Positions 18,727-26,674 of a stretch of DNA of 64,000 nt are shown one piece after another. The stretch spans positions 124,001-188,000 of the forward strand of contig CAVVSD010000001.1 of assembly GCA_963750895.1 (NCBI GenBank). Direction: 5' to 3'. Position 1 is the stretch's first letter; every line of letters starts with the position of its first letter. The stretch comes from CAVVSD01 sp963750895. GTDB taxonomy: Bacteria > Actinomycetota > Thermoleophilia > Solirubrobacterales > Solirubrobacteraceae. The notes beneath the pieces are model-generated. The model saw only the letters and a program-made list of their open reading frames with translations, did not search any database and was not told the origin of the DNA. Both the position numbers and the translations under genes were made by a program.

Positions 18727-19749
18727 ATGTCCCTGTCGCTGCCCATGGTCCCAGGAGCCGCGCCGCCCGCCGCGCCGCTGGAGCTGCACGACGTCGCTGC
18801 GCTCCAGGAGGAGGTGCGCGCGCTCGCCGCCCAGCGCGACGCCGTCATCCTGGCGCACAACTACCAAGTCCCCGAGGTCCAGGACGTCGCCCACTACGTC
18901 GGCGACTCCCTCGGGCTCTCCCAGCAGGCCGCGCGCACCGATGCCTCGGTGATCGCGTTCTGCGGCGTCCACTTCATGGCCGAGACCGCCTCCGTCCTCT
19001 CGCCCGACAAGACCGTCCTCATCCCCGACCTCGACGCCGGGTGCTCGCTGGCCGACTCCATCACCCCGGAGCAGCTCGCGGCGTGGCAGGCCAAGCATCC
19101 CGGAGCGGTCACCGTCATGTACGTCAACACGACGGCCGAGGTCAAGGCGCTGACCGACTACTGCGTCACGTCGTCGAACGCCGTGCAGGTCGTCGAGCAC
19201 ATCCTGCGCGAGCACGGTCCGGACACCGAGATCCTCTTCGGCCCCGACATGTTCCTCGGCGCCTACGTCGAGAAGACCGTCGGGCGCTCGCTGCACATCT
19301 GGGACGGCGAGTGCCACGTCCACGCGGGCATCCGGCCGTCGGACATCACGGAGATCCGCGCCGCCCACCCGGGCGCCGACTTCCTCATCCACCCCGAGTG
19401 CGGGTGCTCGACGTCGGTCATGGAGTACGTCGCCTCGGGCGACGTCGACTCCGCGGGCGTCCACATGCTCTCCACGGGCGGCATGAACGACTACGCGCGC
19501 GACCACGCCGGCCGCGGCGGCACCGCGATCATGGCCACCGAGATCGGGATGCTGCACCCGCTGCGCAAGGCGGCGCCGGACGTCGAGTTCATCGCCGCGA
19601 ACGAGCGGGCGTCCTGCGTCTACATGAAGATGATCACGCTCCCGAAGCTGCGCGACGCGCTGAAGAACATGCAGCACGAGGTGCGCGTCCCCGAGGACAT
19701 CGCCGAGCGCGCGCGCATCCCGATCGAGCGCATGGTCGCCATCTCGTGA
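18727..19749 (+). CDS. nadA: Quinolinate synthase
   Basis: 340-residue [4Fe-4S] enzyme that condenses iminoaspartate with dihydroxyacetone phosphate to quinolinate. Conserved blocks include VILAHNYQVPEVQDVAHYVGDSLGL, the first cluster cysteine in AFCGVHFMAETA, LIPDLDAGCSLADS, NTTAEVKA, FLIHPECGCSTSV (second cysteine), STGGM and ERASCVYMKMITLPKL (third cysteine region). Length is typical. The start has NrtR-like dyad symmetry upstream. nadA ends in a GTGA overlap with allE, so the ureidoglycine hydrolase is probably in the same transcript, an unusual pairing. Confidence 0.95.
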   Translation: MSLSLPMVPGAAPPAAPLELHDVAALQEEVRALAAQRDAVILAHNYQVPEVQDVAHYVGDSLGLSQQAARTDASVIAFCGVHFMAETASVLSPDKTVLIPDLDAGCSLADSITPEQLAAWQAKHPGAVTVMYVNTTAEVKALTDYCVTSSNAVQVVEHILREHGPDTEILFGPDMFLGAYVEKTVGRSLHIWDGECHVHAGIRPSDITEIRAAHPGADFLIHPECGCSTSVMEYVASGDVDSAGVHMLSTGGMNDYARDHAGRGGTAIMATEIGMLHPLRKAAPDVEFIAANERASCVYMKMITLPKLRDALKNMQHEVRVPEDIAERARIPIERMVAIS

Positions 19750-20480
19750 CGCGCGGCCGCCGCGGCGCGCACTGGACGCTCATCACGCCGGACAACCACT
19801 ACGTGAGTCGTCTGGCGGCGCTCCAGCGGGCCACGGTGGTCAAGCTCGCCACGCCCCGGATCGCGCCCGCGCGGTTCGGCCAGTACCTGGTGCGCCTCGA
19901 GCCCGGCGGCGGGACGCGGGAGCCCGTGGCGGACGACCGCGAGCACTTCGTCTACGTCCTCGACGGCGCGGTCGGCGAGCTCGGGCCCGGCGGCTACGCG
20001 TACGTCCCGCCCGGCGCGCCGCTCGAGCTCGGCGCGCCGGATGGCGCGATCCTCCTCTGGCTCAATCGCCCGTACGAGCCCGCCGCGGGCTTCTCCGTCC
20101 CGGGCGCCGTGTCGGGCAACCGCGAGGACGAGCCCTTCACGGAGACGGCGACCCCGGGCGTACGCCGGCGCGAGCTGCTCCCCGTCGACGAGCCCGGCCG
20201 CGACTTCGCGATGAGCATCCTGCAGTTCGACGCCGGCTGCGGGCTGCCGCAGGTCGAGATCCACGACGAGGAGCACGGGCTCTGGATGACCGCCGGCGGG
20301 GGGACGTACTTCCTCGACGGCGAGGACCTGCCGGTGCAGGAGGGCGACTTCATCTACATGGCGCCGTACTGCCCGCAGTCGTTCATGGCCGGTCCGGACG
20401 GCGGCGAGTACCTGCTCTACAAGGACGCCTGGCGCGACGGTTTCCCATTCGTCCAAGCCACGGCCCCGATGACCCGGTAG
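19746..20480 (+). CDS. allE: (S)-ureidoglycine aminohydrolase, bicupin
   Basis: About 244 residues with two cupin domains (roughly 40-115 and 150-225). HWTLITPDNHYVSRL near the N-terminus, EIHDEEHGLWMTAGGGTYFL and YMAPYCPQSFMA near the C-terminus agree with the Mn-dependent AllE/UAH family, which turns (S)-ureidoglycine into ureidoglycolate plus ammonia. The GTG start at 19746 overlaps the nadA stop. It completes the step after allantoate amidohydrolase, encoded 3 kb downstream on the other strand, so it belongs functionally to the purine-degradation locus. Confidence 0.87.
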   Translation: MTRGRRGAHWTLITPDNHYVSRLAALQRATVVKLATPRIAPARFGQYLVRLEPGGGTREPVADDREHFVYVLDGAVGELGPGGYAYVPPGAPLELGAPDGAILLWLNRPYEPAAGFSVPGAVSGNREDEPFTETATPGVRRRELLPVDEPGRDFAMSILQFDAGCGLPQVEIHDEEHGLWMTAGGGTYFLDGEDLPVQEGDFIYMAPYCPQSFMAGPDGGEYLLYKDAWRDGFPFVQATAPMTR

Positions 20481-20491
20481 TCCTTCACCCC

Positions 20492-20858
20492 ATGCACGAG
20501 GTGATCGTCCTGGGCCCCGGCGAGGGGCGAGCGTACGAGTGGGGCGCGATGCGCGGGGTGTTCAAGGCCGACGGGGAGGAGACCGGCGACGCCTACTGCG
20601 TCTCGGAGTGGTCGGTGGAGCCCGGCGGCGACGGCCCCGGCCCGCACAGCCATCCCGGGAACGTCGAGGTGTTCCTGGTCACCGAGGGGACGATGTCGTT
20701 CCTCGTCGGCGACGAGTGGATCGACGCGCCGACCGGCACGTTCCTCCGCATCCCGGCCGGGCGTGACGCACGACTTCGCGAACCGGACCGACGCGCCCGC
20801 GACCGCGTTCAACGTCTTCGTCCCCGGCGGGTTCGAGGCGATGTTCGCGGCGGGGTGA
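20492..20858 (+). CDS. Small single-domain cupin protein, one frameshift
   Basis: Reconstructed length about 121 residues. The cupin core HSHPGNVEVFLVTEGTMSFL with metal-binding His/Glu positions and GDEWIDAPTGTFLRIPAG is intact in the first frame; after an extra G near 20757-20762 the next frame supplies VTHDFANRTDAPATAFNVFV and ends at TGA 20856-20858. Cupins of this type bind a metal and small ligands; the substrate is unknown. It directly follows allE and precedes the structured repeat, so it may close that transcript. Confidence 0.75.
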
Positions 20859-20888
20859 GCTCCGCTCGCCGAATGGCCGCAGAACGTT

Positions 20889-21000
20889 GACGACCCCGGA
20901 TTTCGCCGGGGTCGTCGAGCACTGCGCGGTCATGGGAGTGGTTGTCGCAGGTGCCGTGACCTGGTTGTCGGACGGGCGCGCCGGGACTTGAGCGACCCCA
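20889..21000. repeat. Structured intergenic repeat, copy A (partial)
   Basis: Starts with an 11-bp perfect hairpin (20889-20899 with 20906-20916, loop ATTTCG) that could terminate the allE-cupin transcript. Downstream, GTCG...CGACC and the ACTTGAGCGACC motif recur as in copies B-D, but the purine run and the final GTTGGCGCG hairpin are missing because copy B begins immediately after. A 19-codon reading frame (20932-20991) ends at the shared TGA. Confidence 0.6.
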
Positions 21001-21007
21001 GAACGAT

Positions 21008-21140
21008 CACGACCCCGGATTTCGCCGGGGTCGTGTAGCGCTGCGCTCTTAGAGGAGGTTTGTGGCAGTCGCTGTACCCAGTTGGTCGGTCACGGCCCCG
21101 GGTACTTGAGGCGACCCCAGCGTGTTGGCGCGTTCGCGCT
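21008..21140. repeat. Structured intergenic repeat, copy B
   Basis: Order of parts: 11-bp hairpin (21008-21018 with 21025-21035, same ATTTCG loop as copy A but its closing pair is C:G instead of G:C), purine run GAGGAGG (21052-21058), stem GGTCG (21084-21088) with CGACC (21112-21116), then GTGTTGGC and a final GCGC-GTTC-GCGC hairpin (21128-21139). It occupies the leader of yccF. A 15-codon frame (21062-21109, GTG to TGA) starts 3 bp after the purine run. Confidence 0.65.
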
Positions 21141-21173
21141 CATCGGTCGTCGAGGTACGGTTCGGGCTCGCCC

Positions 21174-21605
21174 ATGCGCCTCATCCTCAACATCATCTGG
21201 TTCGTCCTGTGCGGTCTGTGGATGGCCATCGGCTACACGTTCGCCGCGCTCATCTGCTTCATCCTCATCATCACCATCCCGTTCGGGGTGGCGGCGCTGC
21301 GGATCGCGGTGTTCGCCCTGTGGCCGTTCGGCAAGACGGTCGTGAAGCGCCCCGACGCGGGCGCGTTCTCCGGGATCGGCAACGTCATCTGGCTCATCCT
21401 GTTCGGCTGGTGGCTCGCGCTCGGGCACCTGATCACGGGCATCGCGCTCTGCATCACGATCATCGGCATCCCGCTGGGGCTCGCGAACTTCAAGCTCATC
21501 CCGGTCTCGCTGCTGCCGCTCGGCCGCGAGATCGTGCCGGTCGACCAGGCGTACCTCATCGACGGTGGCACCGCCGTCGTCGAGGTCCCGGCGCGCGGGC
21601 GGTAG
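21174..21605 (+). CDS. YccF-domain inner membrane protein
   Basis: 143 residues with two tandem YccF repeats. Each has a hydrophobic hairpin ending in an LPxG-like element: NIIWFVLCGLWMAIGYTFAA...WPFGKTVV and NVIWLILFGWWLALGHLITG...LPLGREIV. Four membrane helices are expected. The function of YccF proteins is unknown. The ATG at 21174 was chosen because an upstream extension would run into the structured repeat; the Shine-Dalgarno is weak. Confidence 0.85.
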   Translation: MRLILNIIWFVLCGLWMAIGYTFAALICFILIITIPFGVAALRIAVFALWPFGKTVVKRPDAGAFSGIGNVIWLILFGWWLALGHLITGIALCITIIGIPLGLANFKLIPVSLLPLGREIVPVDQAYLIDGGTAVVEVPARGR

Positions 21606-21639
21606 ACGCTCCCCCGCCGCGGGCGGGTAGAGACAGGCC

Positions 21640-22023
21640 ATGAGCACCCCGCAGAGCGCGACAGCCGCGCAGATCGCCGTCGAGGACGTCAAGGAGTGGC
21701 GCGGTGAGACCGTGCTGGGCCCCGGCGACGAGAAGCACGGCAAGCTCGAGGAGGTCTACTACGACACCGAGACCGACCTCCCCGCGTTCGGCGCCGTCAA
21801 GAGCGGCACGCTGAGCAAGAAGCTCACGCTCGTCCCGCTCGCGGGGGCGACCGTCGGCCAGTCGCACATCCGCGTCACGGCCACGAAGGACGACTTCAAG
21901 AAGGCGCCGTCGTTCGACACCGATGCCGAGCTCAGCTCCGACGACGAGGCGGAGATCTACGGCTTCTACGGGATCGGGTACGTGCCGACCGGCCAGGACG
22001 CGCGCCGGCTCGCCAAGCACTGA
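21640..22023 (+). CDS. PRC-barrel domain protein
   Basis: 127-residue acidic, soluble protein. The first part (about 15-85) matches the PRC-barrel pattern: EWRGETVLGPGDEKHGKLEEVYYDTETDLPAFGAVKSG, then LVPLAGATVGQSHIRVTATKDDFKKAP, with alternating short strands. Stand-alone PRC-barrel proteins in actinobacteria are often stress-related, and their partner is unknown. The gene is followed by structured repeat copy C. Confidence 0.8.
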   Translation: MSTPQSATAAQIAVEDVKEWRGETVLGPGDEKHGKLEEVYYDTETDLPAFGAVKSGTLSKKLTLVPLAGATVGQSHIRVTATKDDFKKAPSFDTDAELSSDDEAEIYGFYGIGYVPTGQDARRLAKH

Positions 22024-22041
22024 GCACCGCCCCCGGAACGA

Positions 22042-22166
22042 CCACGGCCCGGTGGGGGGAACCGGGCCGTGGGCATGAACCGTCTGAGGAGGAGGAGGAC
22101 TGCATCCCGTGTGGTCGGACGCGCCGCGCCCTTCTTGAGGCGACATCGGCGTGTTGGCGCGTCGCC
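22042..22166. repeat. Structured intergenic repeat, copy C
   Basis: Same architecture as copy B with changed sequence: 12-bp hairpin CCACGGCCCGGT (22042-22053 with 22061-22072), purine run GAGGAGGAGGAGGA (22086-22099), GGTCG (22113-22117) opposite CGAC (22141-22144), TTCTTGAGGCGAC, GTGTTGGC and a final GGCG-CGT-CGCC hairpin (22156-22166). Its 3' end abuts the stop codon of allB, which converges from the other strand. Confidence 0.65.
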
Positions 22167-22168
22167 GC

Positions 22169-23519
22169 TCACATGGGCGTCAGCAGCCGGCCGAACGGCT
22201 CGCCGGCGACCTCGCCGTCGAGCGCCACGGTCCGCCCCCTGAGCACCGTCCGGACGACACGCGCGCGCAGCTCGCGGCCCACGTACGGGCTGATCGCGTG
22301 CCGCGTGCGCAGGTCCTGCGCCGCCAGCACCCGCGTGGCCCCGACGTCGATCAGGACGAGGTCCGCGTCCGCGCCCGGCTCGAGCACGCCCTTGCCGCGC
22401 AGCGCGAATCGCCGCGCCGCCGCGCCCGCGAACAGCTCGCCGACCGCGCGGAGGTCGATGCGCCCGCCGACGACGCCCTCGCCCACCAGCAGCTCCAGCG
22501 ACGACTGCGCGCCCGCGATCCCGCCCCAGACGGCGAACATGTCGTCGCCCTGCTTCAGCGACGCCGGCGACGGCGAGTGGTCGGAGGAGACCAGCGCGAC
22601 GTCCCCACCCGCGACCGCGGTCCACAGCGCCTCGCACTCCGCCCGCGGGCGCAGCGGCGGCGCGCACTTCGCCACGGCGCCGAGGCGCTCCATGTCGTCC
22701 TCGTCGAGCACGAGATGGTGGAGGCAGACCTCGCACGTCACGTCGACGCCGCGCGCACGCGCGTCGGCCACGAGCGCCACGCCCGAGCCACTGGACACGT
22801 GCACCACGTGCAGCGCGCAGCCGGTGTCCGCGGCGAGGTGGATCGCCCGCGCGATCGCCTCCGTCTCGGCCACGACCGGCCGCGACGCGAGGTAGTCGCG
22901 CACGCCCGTGCGGCCCGCCGCCCGGGCGCGCGCCGCGAGCCCGGCGGTCATCGCGTCGCTCTCGGCGTGCACCGCGACGGGCAGCCCGAGCGCCGCGGCC
23001 CGCAGCATCCCCTCGTACAGCGTGAGGTCGTCGACGGGCGGGAAGTCGTCGAGCCCGCCGAAGGACATGAAGGCCTTGAAGCCGACGACGCCGCGGTCCG
23101 CGAGCTCGTCGAGCCGGTCGACGTCGCCGGGCACCAGGCCGCCCCACAGCGCGAGGTCCACACGAGCGACGCCGGGGATCGCCGCGGCCTTCAGGTCGAA
23201 GCTGCGTCCGTCGAGCACGGGCGGGCTCGCGTTGAGCGGCATGTCGATCGCGCACGTCACGCCGCCGACGGCGAGCGCGGCGGTCCCGGTCGCGATGCCC
23301 TCCCACTCGGTGCGCCCCGGCTCGTTGAGGTGCACGTGCGGGTCCACGCCGCCCGGCAGCAGGTCCAGGCCCGTGCCGTCGATCACCTCGGCCGCGTCGC
23401 CCGCCGACCTCGGGCCCGATCTCCGTGACGACCCCGCCGGCCGCCGCGACGTCCCCGACCGGCGCCCCCGGCAGCCACGCCAGCCGTGCCCCGCGCACGA
23501 GCAGGTCGTGGCGCGTCAT
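22169..23519 (-). CDS. allB: Allantoinase (cyclic amidohydrolase), one frameshift
   Basis: About 450 residues when repaired. It opens allantoin to allantoate. The N-terminal TIM-barrel metal motif is GGVDPHVHLNEPGRTEWEG, the bridging lysine region is VGFKAFMSFGGLDDF, later metal ligands lie in VAVHAESD and LHVVHVSS, and VALVSSDHSP carries the final aspartate. The first 40 residues (MTRHDLLVRGARLAWLPG) are in another frame; the break is one extra base near 23403. It is last in the minus-strand urate operon, and its ATG overlaps the allC stop. Hydantoinase/dihydropyrimidinase is the alternative, disfavoured by context. Confidence 0.88.
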
Positions 23520-24736
23520 CTCGCCAGCGTGGCCAGGACCTCGCCCAGCACGGCGGCGCCGCGGTCGATGTCCTCGCGGTCGGTGTGTTCGTCGGGGTGG
23601 TGGCTGATGCCGCCCGCGCTGGGGACGAACAGCATCCCGACCGGGATCTTCCGCGACAGGATCAGCGCGTCGTGGTACGCGCCGCTGATCATGTGGCGGT
23701 GGCTGACGCCGAGGGACGCGCACGCCGCGTCGGCGGCCTCGAGGATGAACGGCGCGCAGGTGCCCGGCTCGTCGCGGACGATCTCCTCGACGATCGCGGT
23801 CAGGCCGCGCTTCGCGGCCAGCACGCCGACGACGGCGAGGAGCCCGTCGACGACCGCCTGGCGAGCTTCGCCGTCGCTGTCGCGCACGTCGACGTCGAAC
23901 TCGACCTCGCCGGGCACGACGTTGATCGCCCCGGGGCGCACGCGCATGACGCCGACGGTGCCGACCGTCGTCCCGGACGGGGAGCCCACCGCGAGCTTCT
24001 CCAGCTCCACCATCGCCTCGGCGGCGCCTGCCAGGGCGTCGCGGCGCAGCGCCATCGGCGTCGCACCGGCGTGGTCCGCGGCGCCCTGCAGCGTGATGCG
24101 CAGATCGTGGGGCGCGGCGATCGCGGTGACGACGCCGATCGCCTCGCCGGAGGACTCGAGGACGATGCCCTGCTCGATGTGCAGCTCGACGAACGCGTGC
24201 ACCGAGGCCGGGTCCCACAGGGCGGTGTCGATGGCGTCGGGCTCGAAGCCCGCGCCGGCCAGCGCCTGCGCGAGCGACACGCCGTCGCGGTCGACGAGCC
24301 GGTCGAGGTCGGCGCGCGACAGCTCGCCCATGACCGCGCGGCTGCCGATGCAGCCGCTCGCGAACCGCGGCTCCTCGCCCGCGAACGCGACGACCTCGAT
24401 CGCGCGCCGCAGACCGCGATCGCGCAGGGACACGACCGCCTCGATGGCGCCGAGCACGCCGACGACCCCGTCGTAGCGACCCGCGTTGAGCGTCGTGTCC
24501 ACGTGCGAGCCCGTCCGCACGGCCGGCAGGGACGGGTCGGTCCCCTCGAGCCGCCCGTAGAGGTTGCCGAACGCGTCGCGGCGGACCTCGAGGCCCACGT
24601 CGCGCATGAGCCCGGAGACGAACTCGACCGCGCGCTCGTAGGTCGGCGTGAAGACCTCGCGGGTGATCCCACCGGCCGCCGGGTCGTCGTTGTAGGTCGC
24701 CAGCTCGGCGATCGCGTCGTGGAGCGCGAACGTCAT
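23516..24736 (-). CDS. allC: Allantoate amidohydrolase (M20 family)
   Basis: 406-residue dinuclear-metal amidohydrolase of the AllC/N-carbamoyl-amino-acid hydrolase family. Metal-binding motifs: RTGSHVDTTLNAGRYDGVVG (His, Asp), AFAGEEPRFASGCIGSRA (Glu pair) and AFVELHIEQG; AADHAGATPMALRRDA lines the dimerisation domain and SGAYHDALI carries the last ligand. It converts allantoate to ureidoglycine, CO2 and ammonia. ATGA overlaps on both sides tie it to uricase upstream and allB downstream in the operon. The downstream AllE gene uses its product. Confidence 0.9.
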   Translation of the reverse strand: MTFALHDAIAELATYNDDPAAGGITREVFTPTYERAVEFVSGLMRDVGLEVRRDAFGNLYGRLEGTDPSLPAVRTGSHVDTTLNAGRYDGVVGVLGAIEAVVSLRDRGLRRAIEVVAFAGEEPRFASGCIGSRAVMGELSRADLDRLVDRDGVSLAQALAGAGFEPDAIDTALWDPASVHAFVELHIEQGIVLESSGEAIGVVTAIAAPHDLRITLQGAADHAGATPMALRRDALAGAAEAMVELEKLAVGSPSGTTVGTVGVMRVRPGAINVVPGEVEFDVDVRDSDGEARQAVVDGLLAVVGVLAAKRGLTAIVEEIVRDEPGTCAPFILEAADAACASLGVSHRHMISGAYHDALILSRKIPVGMLFVPSAGGISHHPDEHTDREDIDRGAAVLGEVLATLAR

Positions 24737-25611
24737 CCGACGAGGGGGTAGGGGTCCCAGACGGGCCCGGCGGGCGGCGCGTCCGGCGCGAGGACCGACG
24801 CCTCGATGAGCCCGTAGGGGCGATCGTCGGCGTGGAAGACCTCGTTGTCGTTCTCGAGGCCGAAGGGGGAGAGGTCGACGACGTAGTGGTGCTTGTTCGG
24901 CAGCGACATGCGGACCTCGGCGAGCTCGGGGCGGGCCGTGAGCATCGCGTCGGCCATCGCGTAGAGCGTGCCCTGCAGCGACTTGCTGTACGTGGTCGCG
25001 AACGTGTCGAGCAGCAGCCCGCGCGCAGCGCCGAACGACGCGTCCCAGTCGGCCGACGACGCCGAGGCGTGGCGCCACCGCGCGGCGACCGCGGTGGCCA
25101 GGACGCGGTCCTTCGTCTCGGCCAGCGTGGTGTAGCGGTCCTCGATGAAGCCCTCGAACTCCGAGTCGGTCGAGTTCAGCACCACGAGCCCCTCCAGGCC
25201 CGACACGACCCAGGACTCCTCCGCCTCGCACACGACGGTCGCGACGCGCGACTCCGCGCCCGACTGGCGGAACGAGTGGTCGCCGAGCCGGTCCCAGCCG
25301 GCCTCGACGATGTGCACCCGGGCGCGGGCGATCGGCGCGAACGACGCGACGAAGTGGCGCCCGAGCCGCAGCCCGAACTCCTCGATCGCCCCGACCGGCG
25401 CCTCCTTGGCGAACGCGTAGACGGTGTTCTTCTGCGTGTCCGTCGGGACGACGTGCGCGTTGTCGCCGGTGAGGTGGACGTCGGCGAGGTCGCCCGACAG
25501 CGCGATGCCCACCGTGAGGTCGCGGATCGTGTGCCGGGCCCCGTCGCGCGAGACGGTGACCATGTGGACCTCCGCCTTGCCGTACTGGTTCGTTCCGAGA
25601 AGGCTCGCCAT
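24733..25611 (-). CDS. Urate oxidase (uricase)
   Basis: 292-residue cofactor-free uricase, normal family length, built from two tunnelling-fold halves. It begins MASLLGTNQYGKAEVHMVTV with the catalytic lysine in GKAEV; the threonine of VVPTDTQKNTVYAFAK completes the diad. Further family motifs are LNSTDSEFEGFIEDRYTTL and SLPNKHHYVVDLSPFGLEND near the C-terminus. It oxidises urate to 5-hydroxyisourate, the substrate of the HIU hydrolase whose gene overlaps it. No peroxisomal-type tail is present (ends YPLVG). Confidence 0.96.
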   Translation of the reverse strand: MASLLGTNQYGKAEVHMVTVSRDGARHTIRDLTVGIALSGDLADVHLTGDNAHVVPTDTQKNTVYAFAKEAPVGAIEEFGLRLGRHFVASFAPIARARVHIVEAGWDRLGDHSFRQSGAESRVATVVCEAEESWVVSGLEGLVVLNSTDSEFEGFIEDRYTTLAETKDRVLATAVAARWRHASASSADWDASFGAARGLLLDTFATTYSKSLQGTLYAMADAMLTARPELAEVRMSLPNKHHYVVDLSPFGLENDNEVFHADDRPYGLIEASVLAPDAPPAGPVWDPYPLVG

Positions 25612-25934
25612 CAGCTGCCACGGTACGTCGAGTAGCCGAAGGGCGCGAGCAGCAGGGGCACGTGCAGGTGCTCCTCGTCGCGCACCTCGACGACGACGGT
25701 GACCTCGGGGTAGAAGGCGTCGGCCCCGAGGTACTCCCGGGTGGCGAACACGAGGCGATGCATGCCGGCACCCGCATCGGCGAGCCCGAGGTCCGGCGCG
25801 CGCCCGTCGTCGTCGGTGATCGCGGTGGCGAGCGGACGCCAGCCGTCGGTCTCCCACGCCTCGAGGACCACCCCGATGCCGGCTGCGGGCGTCCCGCGGG
25901 CGGTGTCGAGCACGTGCGTCGTGATCGCCGTCAC
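25611..25934 (-). CDS. 5-hydroxyisourate hydrolase (transthyretin-like)
   Basis: 107-residue transthyretin-fold enzyme, the typical cytosolic HIUase size. It starts with the family signature ITTHVLDTARGTPAAGIGVV (catalytic His) and ends in PLLLAPFGYSTYRGS, the hallmark YRGS tetrapeptide. It turns 5-hydroxyisourate into OHCU. The GTG start overlaps the stop of the OHCU decarboxylase gene and its own stop overlaps the uricase start, so the three consecutive steps are translationally coupled. Confidence 0.95.
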   Translation of the reverse strand: MTAITTHVLDTARGTPAAGIGVVLEAWETDGWRPLATAITDDDGRAPDLGLADAGAGMHRLVFATREYLGADAFYPEVTVVVEVRDEEHLHVPLLLAPFGYSTYRGS

Positions 25935-26440
25935 GGCGCCAGCAGCCTCTGCAGCCGCGCTCGCGTGATCCTGCGCTGCTCCTCGGCGGCGATCGCGAGC
26001 TCCGTCCGCGGATCGTTCCCCAGCCGCCCGCGCAGGTCCTCGAGCAGCTCGGAGGCGCTGCGGCCGCTGGCGAAGACGAGGTAGATGTGGCCGAAGCGCC
26101 GCTCGTACTCGAGGTTGCCCTCGCGGAGCGCCTCCCGCGTCGCGGCATCCGCGTCGGCCGACGCGGCCTGCTCGCCGCGCTCCTGCTCGCCGCCCCGCTC
26201 GGGCTCGCCGATGCGCGGGTGCGCGGCGAAGGCCTCGCGGACGTCGGCCTCGGTCGCCGCGTCCCACGCCGCGTCGGCCGCGTCCAGGAGCGCCGCGTTG
26301 GCGGTGTACGGGCGCCCCGCCGAGACGCGCGCGGCCCAGCGGCGCGAGCCGCAGCACGAGAGCAGCTCCATGCGTGCCTCCTGGTCCGGAAGCGCGTTGA
26401 GCCGGCGCAGCGCGTGGTCGAGCAGGTTCGCCATCGGCAT
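25931..26440 (-). CDS. OHCU decarboxylase
   Basis: 169-residue 2-oxo-4-hydroxy-4-carboxy-5-ureidoimidazoline decarboxylase, an all-helical enzyme that yields S-allantoin. Family features: LLSCCGSRRWAARVSAGRPY (substrate-binding), AHPRIGEP (catalytic His) and NLEYERRFGHIYLVFASGRSA. Two in-frame ATGs (26440, 26434) fit; the frame extends further upstream but that part has no family similarity and would enter the divergent promoter region. First gene of the minus-strand urate operon. Confidence 0.93.
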   Translation of the reverse strand: MPMANLLDHALRRLNALPDQEARMELLSCCGSRRWAARVSAGRPYTANAALLDAADAAWDAATEADVREAFAAHPRIGEPERGGEQERGEQAASADADAATREALREGNLEYERRFGHIYLVFASGRSASELLEDLRGRLGNDPRTELAIAAEEQRRITRARLQRLLAP

Positions 26441-26674
26441 CGCGCGATTGTGCCCGCCCCGTGCGGCGGGGACTCCGACGCGTGGTCCACGGTCTACCCG
26501 CTGGACGGGACAGCAGGTCGGTTCACCCCGCGAGGTCCATGATCGCGTCCGCCAGCACCTCGACGGCGACGGCGCTCGACCGCGCGGCTCCCGATCGCGC
26601 TCCGAGACGGTCACGGCGCGCCATTCAACCAGGACCCCTCGGTAGGATCGGCATCACCGCTCTTCCGCGGGCCG
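26441..26674. promoter_or_regulatory. Divergent promoter region between the two purine operons
   Basis: A 234-bp spacer between the OHCU decarboxylase start and the xanthine-dehydrogenase FAD-subunit start. It must hold promoters for both operons, but I see no clear -35/-10 pairs and no obvious palindromic operator or structured RNA. Assignment rests on position. Confidence 0.4.

Noticed and set aside
25931..26614. Upstream start (26614) for the OHCU decarboxylase
   Set aside because: The extra 58 residues are arginine/serine-rich, not family-like, and cover the divergent promoter; the ATGs at 26440/26434 give the normal length.
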